Shown: positions 1 through 9,978, counted from the first letter of the stretch. The stretch: DNA of 64,000 nucleotides from Leptolyngbya subtilissima AS-A7 (GCF_039962255.1 NZ_JAMPKY010000001.1:744001-808000), one strand, 5' to 3'. The notes: generated by a model from the letters alone, not told the origin. A program made the numbers and translations.

Positions 1-743
1 ATTAATACTAGGCGCGGCGGTAGCCCGTACAGTTGCATGCCCTGATCGCGATAGCGCAGGTAGAGGGTAGCTAGGCCATAGCCCCAGTTGTAGGCTTTGC
101 GGTAAGTCGCGCGGCGGGCCTCAAAAAAAGACTGCTGGGCATCCGTAGCGTAGCGATAGTGCACCACCGCGTTGGGCACAAACACCAAGGGATGATCGGC
201 CATTTGCACCCGAATGCAGTAATCGGCGTCTTCTAGGTGGGGAATGGTTTCGTCGAACCCGTTCACCGATTCGTGAATGTCTTTGCGAATGGCCAACCCG
301 CAACCCCCGGCAAAGGGATAAAAGGGCGTTCTAAAGTTTTGCAGGCCGTCGGTTTGTGAGGTATTGGCGGTATCGTTGTTGAGTTTTTCGTAGTCGAGGC
401 AACAGGCTAAAAAGCCGTGATTGACGAAGGCTTGGCCCAGGGCCTCAAGCCACCCCTCACTGACGATGTCATCGGCATCGCAAAAGGCCAGGTAGTCGCT
501 GGTGGCAGCCTTAGCTCCAGCGTTGCGAGCGTGGGAAGCGCCCTGCATCCCCGCTGCATCAATCACTTTTAAGTTCGACAAGCGATCGCTGTATTGCTCA
601 GCTACAGTGCGGCTGTTGTCGGTAGAGCCGTTGTCGGCCACGATTACCTCATAGGGAGCAACGGTCTGCTTAGTTAGAGCCTCTAGCTGCTGCCCGATAA
701 AGGGTGCGGTATTGAAGCAGGGAATGATAACGCTTATTTTCAT
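1..743 (-). CDS. Family 2 glycosyltransferase, C-terminus cut by window edge
   Basis: I read an open frame from the ATG at 743-741 to the window edge. The protein starts MKISVIIPCFNTAPFIGQQL, the classic GT-A family 2 opening. It goes on through VIVADNGSTDNS (nucleotide-sugar binding) and the metal-binding AFCDADD at about residues 90-95. Such enzymes transfer a sugar from a nucleotide donor to a polysaccharide, lipid or protein acceptor; the acceptor cannot be told. The later GGCGLAIRKDI and HLEDADYCIR segments fit the acceptor-side motif (ED) of this family. The rest of the gene lies to the left of the window. Family assignment is firm and substrate is unknown. Confidence 0.9.
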   Translation of the reverse strand, partial: MKISVIIPCFNTAPFIGQQLEALTKQTVAPYEVIVADNGSTDNSRTVAEQYSDRLSNLKVIDAAGMQGASHARNAGAKAATSDYLAFCDADDIVSEGWLEALGQAFVNHGFLACCLDYEKLNNDTANTSQTDGLQNFRTPFYPFAGGCGLAIRKDIHESVNGFDETIPHLEDADYCIRVQMADHPLVFVPNAVVHYRYATDAQQSFFEARRATYRKAYNWGYGLATLYLRYRDQGMQLYGLPPRLVL

Positions 744-1113
744 GTGACGATTCAGGGTGGGAGGACAATCCGCGATCGCAGTGCTCCGTAGTTACGTATT
801 CAAGCCGTTTTGCTAAGTCTTTTACCCAGGAACAATGGCTAACCGTCTGGGTAGGTCGATTTGCAATGCCAAGCTAGTGTATAGCTCCGTTTCCAAAAGC
901 AGGAGATGTATCGAAGAGGTTTATGTAAATAGCGTAGATGTGCCTTGAATAGGCGGACGTAGTCTTAGAACTGAATGGGAACTCTATAGAGGCAGATAGA
1001 ACGCCTAAAAGGAGTTTCTGGAGTTATGTGGAGCTGTATTACTGTAAATTTCATCACACAAATGCAGGCTTCAGGATGGTCCTGGTAGTTGTGCTGTCTA
1101 GACAGACTTGGGG
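744..1113. other. Gene-less stretch between divergently placed neighbours
   Basis: No convincing gene, RNA or repeat is visible. A short open frame at 1028-1213 overlaps the 3' end of the DUF309 gene and has no family features. The stretch should hold the promoter of the leftward glycosyltransferase gene. Confidence 0.4.
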
Positions 1114-1578
1114 CTACATGAATATATGTAGTGCGGGCAAGCGGTGCCCAACTCCAGCGATCGCCACTACGGCTTTGGGGTCAACTTCTGCCGCTGGCTC
1201 TCCCTGGGCCTGAAGCGCTGCCGCTGCTACGTCAGCCACCCGTTCAGGGCCGCTCTGGTGCAGGGCGTTCAACCAGGCCCAGCCACAGTCGACCAAGCGC
1301 TCTACATCAATGCCTCCATAGGTAGGTTCAAAAGGGCGCAGGCGGTTCACCCCTTCCCCTAGCAGAATGCTGGCCCCTTTCCAGTTGCGGTTGCCCAGGT
1401 GATAGAGCCCCACCGCAATTTGCAAAATACCTTGGTAAAACGGCTTTTCGAGGGTGTTGGCCTCCATCCAAATGGCTTCGAGTACGTCGTGGCAGGCATA
1501 GTACTCGCCTTGGTTAAACAGAGCAACACCTTCCCCCAGGCGGGGATCAACACTATCGCTAGACATATCGACGGCCAT
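1114..1578 (-). CDS. DUF309 domain protein
   Basis: This 154-residue soluble protein matches the DUF309 pattern: a helical hairpin with FNQGEYYACHDVLEAIW near residues 25-41, then GILQIAVGLYHL and a run ending WKGASILLGEG. DUF309 proteins are small all-helical, TPR-like proteins common in cyanobacteria and firmicutes, with no established biochemical role. Two ATG codons lie four residues apart (1578 and 1566), so the start is uncertain by that much. The gene is divergent from glmM; the 76-bp gap must hold both promoters. Family is confident, function unknown. Confidence 0.8.
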   Translation of the reverse strand: MAVDMSSDSVDPRLGEGVALFNQGEYYACHDVLEAIWMEANTLEKPFYQGILQIAVGLYHLGNRNWKGASILLGEGVNRLRPFEPTYGGIDVERLVDCGWAWLNALHQSGPERVADVAAAALQAQGEPAAEVDPKAVVAIAGVGHRLPALHIFM

Positions 1579-1669
1579 AACTATGGGGGAACTGGCCTAA
1601 AGGGATAGTTCCATCCTAAGGCAGAGGTGTTATCCTCCACTGTGAGTGTGAGGTGTGAGGAAAATTAAC

Positions 1670-3142
1670 ATGGTAAGTTCTCCGGTAAGGCCGACGGGCA
1701 CGGTACCTGTCAGCCAGCAACTCATTGATACTGAGACCGTTGTCGAGCGATCGCCGAAGGGATTGGGCGGCCTACAACTTCCCGCCGGTCCTCTGTTTGG
1801 CACCGATGGCATTCGTGGCAAAGCAGGAGATCTGTTAAATGCTCCCCTGGCCATGGAAATTGGCTACTGGGCTGGGCAGATCATGCAGGCGCAGGGCTTG
1901 ACCGACGGGCCGATTATTTTGGGCCAAGACTCCCGCACCTCTGGGCACATGCTGGCTACTGCCCTCTCCGCTGGGTTGACCTCGGCGGGGATAGATGTGT
2001 GGCACATTGGGCTCTGCCCAACCCCCGCTGTGGCCTACCTAGCTGAGTCGTGCCAGGCTCTGGGCGGCATTATGATCTCGGCTAGCCACAACCCTCCAGC
2101 CGATAACGGCATTAAGTTTTTTGGCGGTGATGGCACCAAGCTGGCTAGCAGCGTGCAGTCTGCCATTGAAACGGCTCTACGGGGTCAGGCGACATCGCTC
2201 GCCCCTGGATCTAGTTGGGGGCAGTGTTATTACCGCCCTGAGCTAGTCAATCGCTACGCCAGCTTCCTGCACGAGCCCTTGCTGCCCGGCCTCGATCTGG
2301 CGGGCATGAAGGTGGTGCTCGACATGGCCTGGGGTTCCGCCACTCGCTTGGCTGAGCAGGTGTTTGTGGAGGCCGGGGCTGAGGTGATTGCCCTGCACGG
2401 TGTTCCTGACGGCGATCGCATCAACGTCGGTTGTGGCTCGACTCACCTAGAACCCTTAAAGGCTGCGATTCATGCCCACGGGGCTGACCTGGGGTTTGCC
2501 TTCGACGGCGACGCCGACCGGGTGATGGCAGTGGATGCCCAAGGTCGCGTGGTCGACGGCGACTATATTCTCTATCTCTGGGGCAAGCGGCTGCAAGAGC
2601 AGGGTCGGCTGCCCAACGACACCCTGATTTCTACGGTGATGGCCAACCTGGGTTTTGAGCGCGCCTGGGAAAAGCTAGGCGGCACCCTGGTGCGTACCCA
2701 AGTCGGCGATCAGCATGTGCATAGCGAAATGGTGCTCCGGGGTGCCAAGCTCGGAGGCGAGCAGTCGGGCCACATTCTCTGCCACCACTACAGCCTGACC
2801 GGCGACGGCATTCTCACCGCCTTGCACCTGGCGACTCTAGTGCAAACGCTGGGTGGCTCGCTGGCGGCTCTGGTGGATGACAGTTTCCAGACCTACCCGC
2901 AGAAGCTTCAGAATGTGATGGTGGCCGATCGCGATCGCCGCCTCAACTGGCAAGACTGTACCCCTGTTTGCCAGGCTGTTGAGGCCGCTGAGCAAGCCAT
3001 GGGTGACGCGGGTCGAGTGCTGGTACGCCCCTCCGGCACCGAGCCGCTGATTCGAGTCATGGTCGAGGCTGCAGACGCAAGCTTAGTCGATCGCTGGACT
3101 CAGCATATTGTGCAGGCCGTCACCCAGCATTTGGCAGTGTAG
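1670..3142 (+). CDS. glmM: Phosphoglucosamine mutase
   Basis: GlmM converts glucosamine-6-phosphate to glucosamine-1-phosphate, feeding UDP-GlcNAc for peptidoglycan and lipopolysaccharide. All four phosphohexomutase signatures are visible: [11 protein letters not shown] near the N-terminus, the phosphoserine loop [12 protein letters not shown], the magnesium loop [12 protein letters not shown], and the phosphate-binding [12 protein letters not shown] near the C-terminus. The protein has about 490 residues, slightly longer than usual because of an N-terminal extension of some 40 residues before [10 protein letters not shown] chose the ATG at 1670; a GTG at 1655 in the same frame would add five residues. 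The sugar specificity (GlmM rather than a phosphomannomutase) is inferred from overall similarity. Confidence 0.9.
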   Translation: MVSSPVRPTGTVPVSQQLIDTETVVERSPKGLGGLQLPAGPLFGTDGIRGKAGDLLNAPLAMEIGYWAGQIMQAQGLTDGPIILGQDSRTSGHMLATALSAGLTSAGIDVWHIGLCPTPAVAYLAESCQALGGIMISASHNPPADNGIKFFGGDGTKLASSVQSAIETALRGQATSLAPGSSWGQCYYRPELVNRYASFLHEPLLPGLDLAGMKVVLDMAWGSATRLAEQVFVEAGAEVIALHGVPDGDRINVGCGSTHLEPLKAAIHAHGADLGFAFDGDADRVMAVDAQGRVVDGDYILYLWGKRLQEQGRLPNDTLISTVMANLGFERAWEKLGGTLVRTQVGDQHVHSEMVLRGAKLGGEQSGHILCHHYSLTGDGILTALHLATLVQTLGGSLAALVDDSFQTYPQKLQNVMVADRDRRLNWQDCTPVCQAVEAAEQAMGDAGRVLVRPSGTEPLIRVMVEAADASLVDRWTQHIVQAVTQHLAV

Positions 3143-3149
3143 CTACCAA

Positions 3150-3182
3150 GATCCCTAGGCTTTCCCAAAACCTAAGGATCTG
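3150..3182 (+). terminator. Imperfect hairpin after glmM
   Basis: GATCCCTAGG and CCTAAGGATC face each other around a short loop just after the glmM stop, giving a 10-bp stem with one mismatch. There is no strong T-run, so a role as terminator is only suggested. Confidence 0.35.
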
Positions 3183-3366
3183 AATCTGCTCAAGTAAAAA
3201 GCCAGGTGTTTCCCAATCAATTGCCCAATTTTAGGGCTAGTCAGGAACAGCTGAAAAACCGGTATAGCGGCCACGTTTAGCCAAAATACAGCGGCCACCA
3301 TGGGGGCAGATAGACGGGGATGTTTCCCTCATCTATCTGCCCCTTGATTGCGTTTGGAGCCTAACG

Positions 3367-4131
3367 ATGGTGGCAAGTTTTTTCAGCCTGATGTTGGTGA
3401 TAATTTTGCTGGGCATTTTTGGCCTCGCCCAGTGGTGGCAGATCCCTGTGGGCAACTTCGCCGACTGGGTTGTGGGCTTGGCCAGCTTTGGCTGGCTGCT
3501 AACGATTACCACCGTGCCCTGGAATATCTACTTTGAGGCCAAGGGAGCGCTGAGCGAAGCAACCCTGTCGGCAGAAAATGGCATCGCGGTAGACGATCGC
3601 CAGGTTGACTACGTGCGATCGCTAGCCCGCTGGTCGCTGCGGCTTGTCCTTGGGCTGCACCTGCTCACGGCCCTGGGCCTCTACCTGCTCGCCAGCACGG
3701 GCGTTAGTCAGCTGGGCTACTGGGGTTCGGTGGCGGCCCTGCTGCTTAGCGGCCTGCGCCCTGCCCTGCGCACCTACCAGTATTTTGCCGCCCGCATTGC
3801 CGCCATTCAGCAACAGTTTAAGTATCCCCGCGAAGATGTGGTCTGGCTGCGCGATCGCCTTACCCAAGCCGAAACCAAGCTAGAGCAGCTCACTACCCAG
3901 CTTGACACCGAAGACCCCGCCTCCTGGGCCGCCACCGAGCAGCGCCAGCGCCAGGCCCTGCGGCAGGATCTTACGGTTCTCGCTACGGAAGTTATGACCC
4001 TAACTGCTACTAATCAGACGGAGCACCAGCGATTGGCGTTAGAAGGACAACAGGCGATCGCCCAGCTCAGCGCCGACGGCCGGTTTCTAGAGCACGTGCG
4101 CGAAATTATTCGCTTCTTTAAGGCGGCGTAG
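3367..4131 (+). CDS. Membrane protein with C-terminal coiled coil, function unknown
   Basis: The 254-residue product begins with two hydrophobic helices (about residues 4-24 and 28-50). A second hydrophobic pair lies at about 95-135 and includes LHLLTALGLYLLA and GSVAALLLSGL. The rest, from about residue 140, is charged and Gln/Glu-rich with heptad-like spacing (RDRLTQAETKLEQLTTQL), suggesting a coiled coil. I recognise no catalytic motif and do not name a family. The ATG at 3367 is taken because the hydrophobic helix begins immediately after it. It sits alone between glmM and prfB. Confidence 0.7.
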   Translation: MVASFFSLMLVIILLGIFGLAQWWQIPVGNFADWVVGLASFGWLLTITTVPWNIYFEAKGALSEATLSAENGIAVDDRQVDYVRSLARWSLRLVLGLHLLTALGLYLLASTGVSQLGYWGSVAALLLSGLRPALRTYQYFAARIAAIQQQFKYPREDVVWLRDRLTQAETKLEQLTTQLDTEDPASWAATEQRQRQALRQDLTVLATEVMTLTATNQTEHQRLALEGQQAIAQLSADGRFLEHVREIIRFFKAA

Positions 4132-4145
4132 AGAAGAGAAAGTAA

Positions 4146-4175
4146 TGGGGTGATGGAGTCTTGGGGTGATGGAGT
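4146..4175. repeat. 14-nt tandem direct repeat
   Basis: TGGGGTGATGGAGT occurs at 4146-4159 and again at 4162-4175, a 16-nt period. It lies in the gap upstream of prfB. Short tandem repeats of this style are common between cyanobacterial genes; no function is evident. Confidence 0.7.
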
Positions 4176-4287
4176 ATGAGGAGTAAAACAGTCCCCAGAG
4201 TTCCTCCTCACCTATCCACCCCATCACGCATTCCCACCCCCAAGATTCGCTATAGTGATTTCCCAAGCCAGAAATACCTTCACTTCT

Positions 4288-5413
4288 ATGATCGACACTA
4301 CTGACCTCAAGCGCGAGCTGGACGAACTCACCAATCGCCTGGGTAAAACCCAGGAGTATCTTTGACATTCCTGCCCTCAAAGCCCGCATTCAAGACCTGG
4401 AACAGGTTGCTGCCCAGCCCGAGTTTTGGGATGACCAAAGCAAGGCCCAAGACACCCTGCAAGAGCTGAGCGACTATAAGGCCAACCTCAGCCAGCTCAC
4501 CACCTGGCAAAGCAGCCTCGACGATACCATTGCCATTCTCGAGCTGCTGCAAGAGGACCAAGACGAATCTCTTTTTCAAGAAGCTCAGGCCACCGTTACC
4601 AGCCTCAGCCAGGAGCTCGATCAGTGGGAGCTTCAGCAGTTGCTCTCTGGCCCCTACGATAAGAAAGGAGCTGTACTCACCCTCAACGCCGGGGCAGGGG
4701 GCACCGACGCCCAAGATTGGGCCGAGATGCTGCTGCGCATGTACACCCGCTGGGCCGAGCGCCAGGGGTATCAAGTGCACCTGGTGGAAATATCCGATGG
4801 TGAAGAGGCCGGACTAAAATCAGCCACCTTAGAGATTACTGGACGCTACGCCTACGGCTATTTGAAGTCTGAAAAAGGCACCCACCGCTTAGTGCGAATT
4901 TCGCCCTTTAACGCCAACGGCAAGCGTCAGACCAGCTTTGCCGGGGTAGAGATTATGCCGATTCTCGACCAAAATATCGAGCTAGATATTCCCGAAAAAG
5001 ATCTGGAAATTAAAACCTCGCGCTCGGGCGGAGCCGGTGGGCAAAACGTTAACAAGGTGGAGACAGCGGTGCGCATAACCCACCTGCCTACAGGCATTTC
5101 GGTGCGTTGCACCCAGGAGCGATCGCAGCTACAAAACCGCGAAAAGGCCATGATCATCCTCAAGGCTAAGCTGCTGATTATTGCTCAAGAACAGCAGGCC
5201 AAGGCGATCGCCGAGATTCGCGGCGACATGGTCGAAGCTAGTTGGGGTGCCCAGATTCGCAACTACGTGTTTCACCCCTACCAGCTGGTCAAAGACCTGC
5301 GCACTGGTGTTGAGACGACTGCCATTGAGGATGTCATGGCCGGGGAGCTCGAGGCCTTTATCCAAGCCTATCTGCGCCAGGAGAATCAGGTGCTGCAAGA
5401 GCAGACGGTCTAG
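4288..5413 (+). CDS. prfB: Peptide chain release factor 2, made by programmed +1 frameshift
   Basis: RF2 recognises UGA and UAA and triggers peptide release. The gene is in two frames: codons 1-25 from the ATG at 4288 run into an in-frame TGA at 4363-4365, and the remainder continues in the +1 frame from 4364 to the stop at 5411-5413. The combined protein has about 374 residues, the normal RF2 length. The peptidyl-hydrolase loop [10 protein letters not shown] and the RF2-type anticodon tripeptide SPF ([10 protein letters not shown]) are both present. The shifted frame is uninterrupted, so this is a functional frameshift gene and not a pseudogene. Confidence 0.96.
4352..4366 (+). promoter_or_regulatory. 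prfB programmed +1 frameshift site
   Basis: The sequence AGGAG (4352-4356) lies three bases before CTTTGAC (4360-4366). In the known mechanism a Shine-Dalgarno-like element tugs the ribosome while it pauses at the slippery CUU UGA, and tRNA-Leu slips +1 onto UUU. RF2 itself reads the UGA, so low RF2 promotes its own synthesis. All three elements (SD-like box, CUU, UGA C) are intact here. Confidence 0.95.
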
Positions 5414-5527
5414 GACGTGGAACGTAATCTAATGGAGTCAGCTGCCGGTGTGCCCTCCTAACAGTGCCCCCGCTACCCACTCAGAAAACCCAGTACATTA
5501 AAGCTATCTAGCACTGCGACGTTTCCT

Positions 5528-5728
5528 ATGAGCCAAGAGCAACCCACCCTAGACCCGACTGCGACCCCGCAGCCCTCGCCAACCGCCTCTACTGAAGCGC
5601 CCCCCAGCTTTGTCAAATTGGCCATGCGCAACATGGTTAAGAAGGGCGGCAAGTCGCTGTTTCACTTCTCACTGACTGTGACCGCTCTGCTGACTCTGCT
5701 GGTGGGTTTAGCCTACCTAACCCGCTAG
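5528..5728 (+). CDS. DUF3285 small membrane protein
   Basis: This 66-residue product has a Pro/Thr/Ser-rich N-terminus, a basic segment (RNMVKKGGKSLFHF), and one C-terminal transmembrane helix (LTVTALLTLLVGLAYL). That architecture matches the cyanobacterial DUF3285 family as I recall it; no function is known. It lies two bases ahead of ybeY and is probably cotranscribed with it. Confidence 0.75.
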   Translation: MSQEQPTLDPTATPQPSPTASTEAPPSFVKLAMRNMVKKGGKSLFHFSLTVTALLTLLVGLAYLTR

Positions 5729-5730
5729 CC

Positions 5731-6249
5731 ATGGCTACAACTCTTTCTCCTATGCCGACCCTAGAGGTGGCCCTAGACCCAGAGCATCCCGAGGCTGAGG
5801 TGATATCTACCGACGAGTGGGAGACCTGGTTCACTCAGTGGGGTCAGCAGATGGCCCTGGAGGGGTCGCCGATCGGGTCCTACGAGCTATCGCTTAAACT
5901 GACGACCGACGAGGCGATCGCCGCCCTCAACCACCAGTTTCGCCAGCTCGACCAGCCCACCGACGTGCTCTCCTTTGCCGCGCTCGAAACCGATTTTCCT
6001 CAGATTGACGAAATTTTAACTACCGAGCCCCTTTATTTGGGCGACATTATTATCTCCCTAGACACTGCCGCTCGTCAGGCAGCAGAAGCGGGTCACTCCC
6101 TGCGCTGGGAGACAGCTTGGCTAGCTGCCCACGGCTTCCTACACCTGCTGGGCTGGGATCATCCCGATGACCCTAGCCTGGTCGCAATGCTAGACAAACA
6201 AAGTGAATTGCTCGCTACTGCTGGGTTAAAGTCTGAAGAAGTAGGCTAA
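5731..6249 (+). CDS. ybeY: rRNA maturation RNase YbeY
   Basis: YbeY is a metal-dependent endoribonuclease needed for 16S rRNA 3' maturation and ribosome quality control. The zinc-binding motif AAHGFLHLLGWDHPDD near residues 132-147 supplies the three conserved histidines. The preceding TDVLSFA and LGDIIISLDTA are also typical. The product has 172 residues; the extended acidic N-terminus (about 25 residues) is common in cyanobacterial members. The next gene downstream, a DgkA-type lipid kinase, is a frequent bacterial neighbour of ybeY. Confidence 0.93.
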   Translation: MATTLSPMPTLEVALDPEHPEAEVISTDEWETWFTQWGQQMALEGSPIGSYELSLKLTTDEAIAALNHQFRQLDQPTDVLSFAALETDFPQIDEILTTEPLYLGDIIISLDTAARQAAEAGHSLRWETAWLAAHGFLHLLGWDHPDDPSLVAMLDKQSELLATAGLKSEEVG

Positions 6250-6321
6250 ATTAGCCCTGATTCGTTCTCCACGGTACGGTATAGGGGCATATCGCCTAAT
6301 GGCTTATATCAGTAGTTGTCT

Positions 6322-6786
6322 ATGACCCTCTATAGCGAAAAATCTGAGACAGCGGTGTCGGTGCCTGAGGCTAACCTCAGTCCGGTAGACCGCTCGCTCT
6401 CTTGGAAGGTAGCCACAAATCTACTAGTGAGCTTCAGATATGCCTGGCAGGGGGTGGCTTATGCCTTTCGCACCCAACGCAACTTTCGCATTCACGTAGT
6501 GGTGGGCAGCTTTGCAGTCAGTTTGGCGATCGCCCTCAGCCTCGCCCCAGTAGAACTGGCGGTGATTATTCTCACCTGCGGCATCGTGCTCACCATGGAG
6601 CTGATCAACACCGCCCTAGAGTCGGTGGTCGATCTCACCGTCGAGCAGACCTACCACGAACTCGCTAAGATTGCCAAAGATTGCGCCGCAGCCGCCGTGC
6701 TGATCTCGGCGCTGATTTCGGTGTCGGTCGCCGCCTGTCTGCTGCTGCCGCCGCTGTGGCAACTCCTGCAACCTAAGTTCTTTTAG
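6322..6786 (+). CDS. dgkA: Diacylglycerol/undecaprenol kinase, DgkA family
   Basis: Small integral-membrane lipid kinases of this family phosphorylate diacylglycerol or undecaprenol. Visible signatures are the amphipathic start [21 protein letters not shown], the catalytic [14 protein letters not shown] (Glu and Asn of the active site), and three hydrophobic helices. The start is the ATG at 6322; a TTG two codons upstream is less likely. The product has 154 residues, including an N-terminal extension of about 30. Which lipid is used cannot be read from sequence. It follows ybeY by about 70 bp. Confidence 0.88.
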   Translation: MTLYSEKSETAVSVPEANLSPVDRSLSWKVATNLLVSFRYAWQGVAYAFRTQRNFRIHVVVGSFAVSLAIALSLAPVELAVIILTCGIVLTMELINTALESVVDLTVEQTYHELAKIAKDCAAAAVLISALISVSVAACLLLPPLWQLLQPKFF

Positions 6787-6820
6787 CCTTAGCTTTCTCA
6801 ACCCCATTCTGCCTGCGCCC

Positions 6821-7426
6821 ATGATTTTGGTCATCGACAACTACGACAGCTTCACCTACAACCTGGTACAGTACCTAGGCGAACTGGGGGCCGAGCTACC
6901 GGTGGCAGGCGACCTGCGGGTGTTTCGCAACGACGAGATCACAGTGGATGACATTACCGCTCTCAAACCCGACGGCATCGTCATCTCCCCTGGCCCTGGC
7001 ACCCCCGACGACTCAGGGGTTTCGCTAGAGATCATCGAAAAGCTTGGCCCCACCCTGCCAATTCTCGGCGTGTGTCTAGGCCACCAGAGCATCGGTCAGG
7101 TGTTTGGCGGCAACGTGGTGCGCGCCGCTGAACTGATGCACGGCAAAACTTCTCCCGTCTTCCACACCGGTCAGGGCGTATTTGCCGGTCTAGAGAATCC
7201 TTTTTTGGCTACCCGCTACCACAGCCTGGTGATCGATCGCCCCACCTGCCCCGAGACCCTCGAAATCACTGCATGGGTCGAGGATGGCACCATCATGGGC
7301 GTGCAGCACCGCGACTACCCCCACCTGCAAGGGGTGCAGTTCCACCCCGAGAGCATTCTCACCGAGTCAGGCCTACAAATTTTGCGGAATTTTTTGGTAT
7401 CGCTGCCGGTGCCAATCGCAGCCTAG
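6821..7426 (+). CDS. trpG: Anthranilate/aminodeoxychorismate synthase glutaminase subunit
   Basis: This class I glutamine amidotransferase supplies ammonia to TrpE (tryptophan) and possibly PabB (folate). The triad is visible: Cys in [11 protein letters not shown], and His plus Glu in QFHPES. The oxyanion strand [12 protein letters not shown] and the N-terminal [18 protein letters not shown] are family hallmarks. Length 201 is normal. Many cyanobacteria have a single enzyme serving both pathways, so trpG versus pabA is not settled. Confidence 0.92.
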   Translation: MILVIDNYDSFTYNLVQYLGELGAELPVAGDLRVFRNDEITVDDITALKPDGIVISPGPGTPDDSGVSLEIIEKLGPTLPILGVCLGHQSIGQVFGGNVVRAAELMHGKTSPVFHTGQGVFAGLENPFLATRYHSLVIDRPTCPETLEITAWVEDGTIMGVQHRDYPHLQGVQFHPESILTESGLQILRNFLVSLPVPIAA

Positions 7427-7561
7427 TTGCAGCGTAGAGACAATGGCGGCTAAGAATTACTGAGCAGAATCTGGCTGAGTCCTCTGCTGTTGGTCTCCCA
7501 TCCGCCTCCAAGCCGACCCGCAGCTACAATTAGAGCTAAAGCTTTTCCGGGGTTCTCAGCC

Positions 7562-8137
7562 ATGAGCGTTACCAAAAGCCCAGTTCGCTGGACCACGAAA
7601 GACATCGAAGCGCTCCCTGAGAATGAGTGGGTTCGCTACGAGATTATCGACGGAGAGCTGTTTGTGACCAGGTCGCCTCACCACAAGCACCAGCAGCTGG
7701 CTGGCCGTATTTTTGCCGCGCTAGATAACTGGGCTTTCAGCTCTGGCCAAGGCGAGGCATCCATTATGCCGGGGCTGATTTTCTCCGATGCTGACAATGT
7801 TTCTCCTGATGTAGTCTGGGCAAGCACCGAGCGAATAGCCCAAATTCAAGACGAGGCGGGCCACTTCCAGGGGGCACCGGAGTTGGTCATCGAAGTGTTA
7901 TCGCCGGGTAAAGCTAACGAAGACCGCGATCGCTCCGCCAAGCTTAAGCTCTACTCCATCCAAGGCGTCTTGGAATATTGGATTGTCGATCGCACGGCGC
8001 AGCGCATCGAGATCTACTGTCGCGAGCAGGCTCAGTTAGTCTTAGTTGCCACCCTTTTAGCCCAGGACACGATTACCTCAGACCTGCTGCCGGGATTTGC
8101 CTGCGAGGTAGCCCGCTTGTTTGCAGCGCGAGGTTAA
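7562..8137 (+). CDS. Uma2 family endonuclease-like protein (DUF820)
   Basis: The Uma2/DUF820 fold is a PD-(D/E)XK-type nuclease greatly expanded in cyanobacteria, with no defined substrate. The core is visible as YEIIDGELFVTRSPHHKHQ, then SPDVVWAS (Asp), then ELVIEVLSP (Glu) followed by KLKLYSIQGVLEYWIVD. I took the ATG at 7562 (191 residues), preceded by a purine-poor region; an upstream in-frame codon at 7490 would add 24 residues that look untypical. It stands alone between trpG and the desaturase gene. Confidence 0.88.
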   Translation: MSVTKSPVRWTTKDIEALPENEWVRYEIIDGELFVTRSPHHKHQQLAGRIFAALDNWAFSSGQGEASIMPGLIFSDADNVSPDVVWASTERIAQIQDEAGHFQGAPELVIEVLSPGKANEDRDRSAKLKLYSIQGVLEYWIVDRTAQRIEIYCREQAQLVLVATLLAQDTITSDLLPGFACEVARLFAARG

Positions 8138-8200
8138 CCAGCAGTAGTAGAATACGAACACGGTATTAACGTTTGTAACAGAATCTCTCAGGAGTCAAGC

Positions 8201-9844
8201 ATGGGCCGGAAACAGGCGATCGTGATTGGGGCTGGGGTAGGCGGGCTATCCATGGGTATTCGTCTGCAAAGCCTGGGGTTTGACACCACCATCGTTGAGG
8301 CACTGGATGCCCCTGGTGGGCGGGCCTATGTGCGCCGCGAGCAGGGCTTTACCTTCGACATGGGGCCGACGGTGATCACGGTGCCCCACTTTATTGAAGA
8401 GCTATTTTCGCTGGAGCGCGATCGCGCCAACCTGACTGCCGAAGATTTTCCCTCCACCATCCTCGATGAGAACAAGCGCATCAAAGAAGGGATTTCTGGT
8501 GGGCCCAACACTAGCCGCTACGTGCAGATCGTGCCGATTCTGCCCTTCTACCGCATCTACTTTGACGATGGCACCTTCTTCGACTACGACGGCGACGAAG
8601 CCCATACCCACGAGCAGATTCTGGCCCTGGGCGAACCGGGCGATCTAGAGGGCTATAAGCGCTTCCACGAGCAGGCCCGCGCCATCTTTGAGCGGGGCTT
8701 TTTAGAGCTGGGCTACACCCACTTTGGCGATGTCGGCACCATGCTCAAGGTCGCTCCTGACCTGCTCAAGCTCGATGCCGTGCGCAACCTGTTTCGCTTT
8801 AGCGGCCGTTACTTTAAAAGCGACAAGCTGCGCCAGGTGTTCACCTTTGAGCCGCTGCTGGTGGGCGGCAACCCCCTGTCGGTGCCTGCCATCTACGCCA
8901 TGATCCACTTTGTCGAAAAAACTTGGGGCATTCACTTTGCTATGGGCGGCACTGGGGCGCTGGTGCAGGGCTTTGTGAAAAAATTTGAGGATCTGGGCGG
9001 CAAGATCAGGTACAACGCGCCGGTCAGTAAAATCAACGTCATCCGCAAAGACGGCAAGAAGGTAGCCACGGGCGTCACCCTAGGCGACGGCTTGACGATG
9101 ACGGCCGATGCCGTCGTGTCGAATGCCGACTGGGCTACCACCTACGGCAAGCTGATCGAGCCCCAGTACCGCTTTTGGAACAGTGACCTGCGGGTGAAGG
9201 TCTCCCAGCAGTCGATGTCGGTGTTTGTGATCTATTTTGGTTTCAAGGCTGACGGCAACGAAACCGAGAAGCTGCGCCATCACAGCATCATTCTTGGCCC
9301 CCGCTACGAAGAGCTGCTCAAAGATATCTTTGGCCGCAAGATCCTTCCTAAAGATTTCTCCCAGTATCTGCACCTGCCGACCCTCACTGACCCGTCGCTA
9401 GCGCCTCCTGGACATCATGCGGCCTACACCCTAGTGCCCATGCCCAACAACAAGTCGGGCATTGACTGGTCTGAGGTGGGCGATCGCCTGCGCGACATCG
9501 TCTTCGACTTCCTCGATGAACGTGGATATCTGCCCAATCTGAGGGAGCGGCTGGTGTGCCACAGCTACATCACCCCCGACTACTTTGAAAACACCCTCGA
9601 TGCCTACGCGGGCAATGCCTTTGGCCTCGAACCTCTGCTGGTGCAGTCGGCCTTTTTCCGGCCCCACAACCGCAGCGAAGACATCCACGGCCTCTACCTG
9701 GTAGGGGCAGGCACCCAGCCCGGCGCTGGCACTCCCAGCGTGATGATGTCGGCCAAGATGGCGGCGCGGCTAGTGGCGGAGGATTATGGCGTAGATGATG
9801 CGATCGTTAGTGGTCAGGCAAGCCCCGAGCTAAGCATCCGATAG
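8201..9844 (+). CDS. CrtI-type phytoene desaturase family protein
   Basis: An FAD-dependent carotenoid desaturase/isomerase-like enzyme of 547 residues. The N-terminal dinucleotide fold [15 protein letters not shown] is followed by [11 protein letters not shown] and the CrtI-like [18 protein letters not shown]. The C-terminal carotenoid-desaturase signature reads [20 protein letters not shown]. These features place it in the bacterial CrtI branch and not with plant-type CrtP/CrtQ, the usual route to lycopene in cyanobacteria. Its true substrate could be phytoene, another carotene or a ketolation/oxygenation step; I leave the symbol blank. A good ribosome site (AGGAG) precedes the ATG at 8201. 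Confidence 0.85.
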   Translation: MGRKQAIVIGAGVGGLSMGIRLQSLGFDTTIVEALDAPGGRAYVRREQGFTFDMGPTVITVPHFIEELFSLERDRANLTAEDFPSTILDENKRIKEGISGGPNTSRYVQIVPILPFYRIYFDDGTFFDYDGDEAHTHEQILALGEPGDLEGYKRFHEQARAIFERGFLELGYTHFGDVGTMLKVAPDLLKLDAVRNLFRFSGRYFKSDKLRQVFTFEPLLVGGNPLSVPAIYAMIHFVEKTWGIHFAMGGTGALVQGFVKKFEDLGGKIRYNAPVSKINVIRKDGKKVATGVTLGDGLTMTADAVVSNADWATTYGKLIEPQYRFWNSDLRVKVSQQSMSVFVIYFGFKADGNETEKLRHHSIILGPRYEELLKDIFGRKILPKDFSQYLHLPTLTDPSLAPPGHHAAYTLVPMPNNKSGIDWSEVGDRLRDIVFDFLDERGYLPNLRERLVCHSYITPDYFENTLDAYAGNAFGLEPLLVQSAFFRPHNRSEDIHGLYLVGAGTQPGAGTPSVMMSAKMAARLVAEDYGVDDAIVSGQASPELSIR

Positions 9845-9852
9845 ATCAGGAC

Positions 9853-9885
9853 CAGTGTAGGGTGGGCAGTGCCCACCCTACACTG
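9853..9885. repeat. Perfect 16-bp palindrome, dispersed repeat type
   Basis: CAGTGTAGGGTGGGCA and its exact complement flank a single G. Palindromes with a GTAGGGTGGGC core are dispersed in many cyanobacterial genomes. This one lies nine bases beyond the desaturase stop and could act as a transcription stop in either direction. Confidence 0.85.
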
Positions 9886-9917
9886 CGGGTTTGCTCAACA
9901 TACCCGCTCCTGTAAGC

Positions 9918-9978
9918 GGTGCATTGCGGTATACGACTAGCCTGGGAAATGCGCAGGGTTGGGGGCCGCTAATGCACC
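9918..9978. repeat. Second inverted repeat (GGTGCATT...AATGCACC)
   Basis: GGTGCATTGCGG at 9918-9929 pairs with CCGCTAATGCACC at 9966-9978, one base bulged. It resembles another widespread cyanobacterial dispersed hairpin and sits in the same intergenic gap as the palindrome at 9853. Confidence 0.65.
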
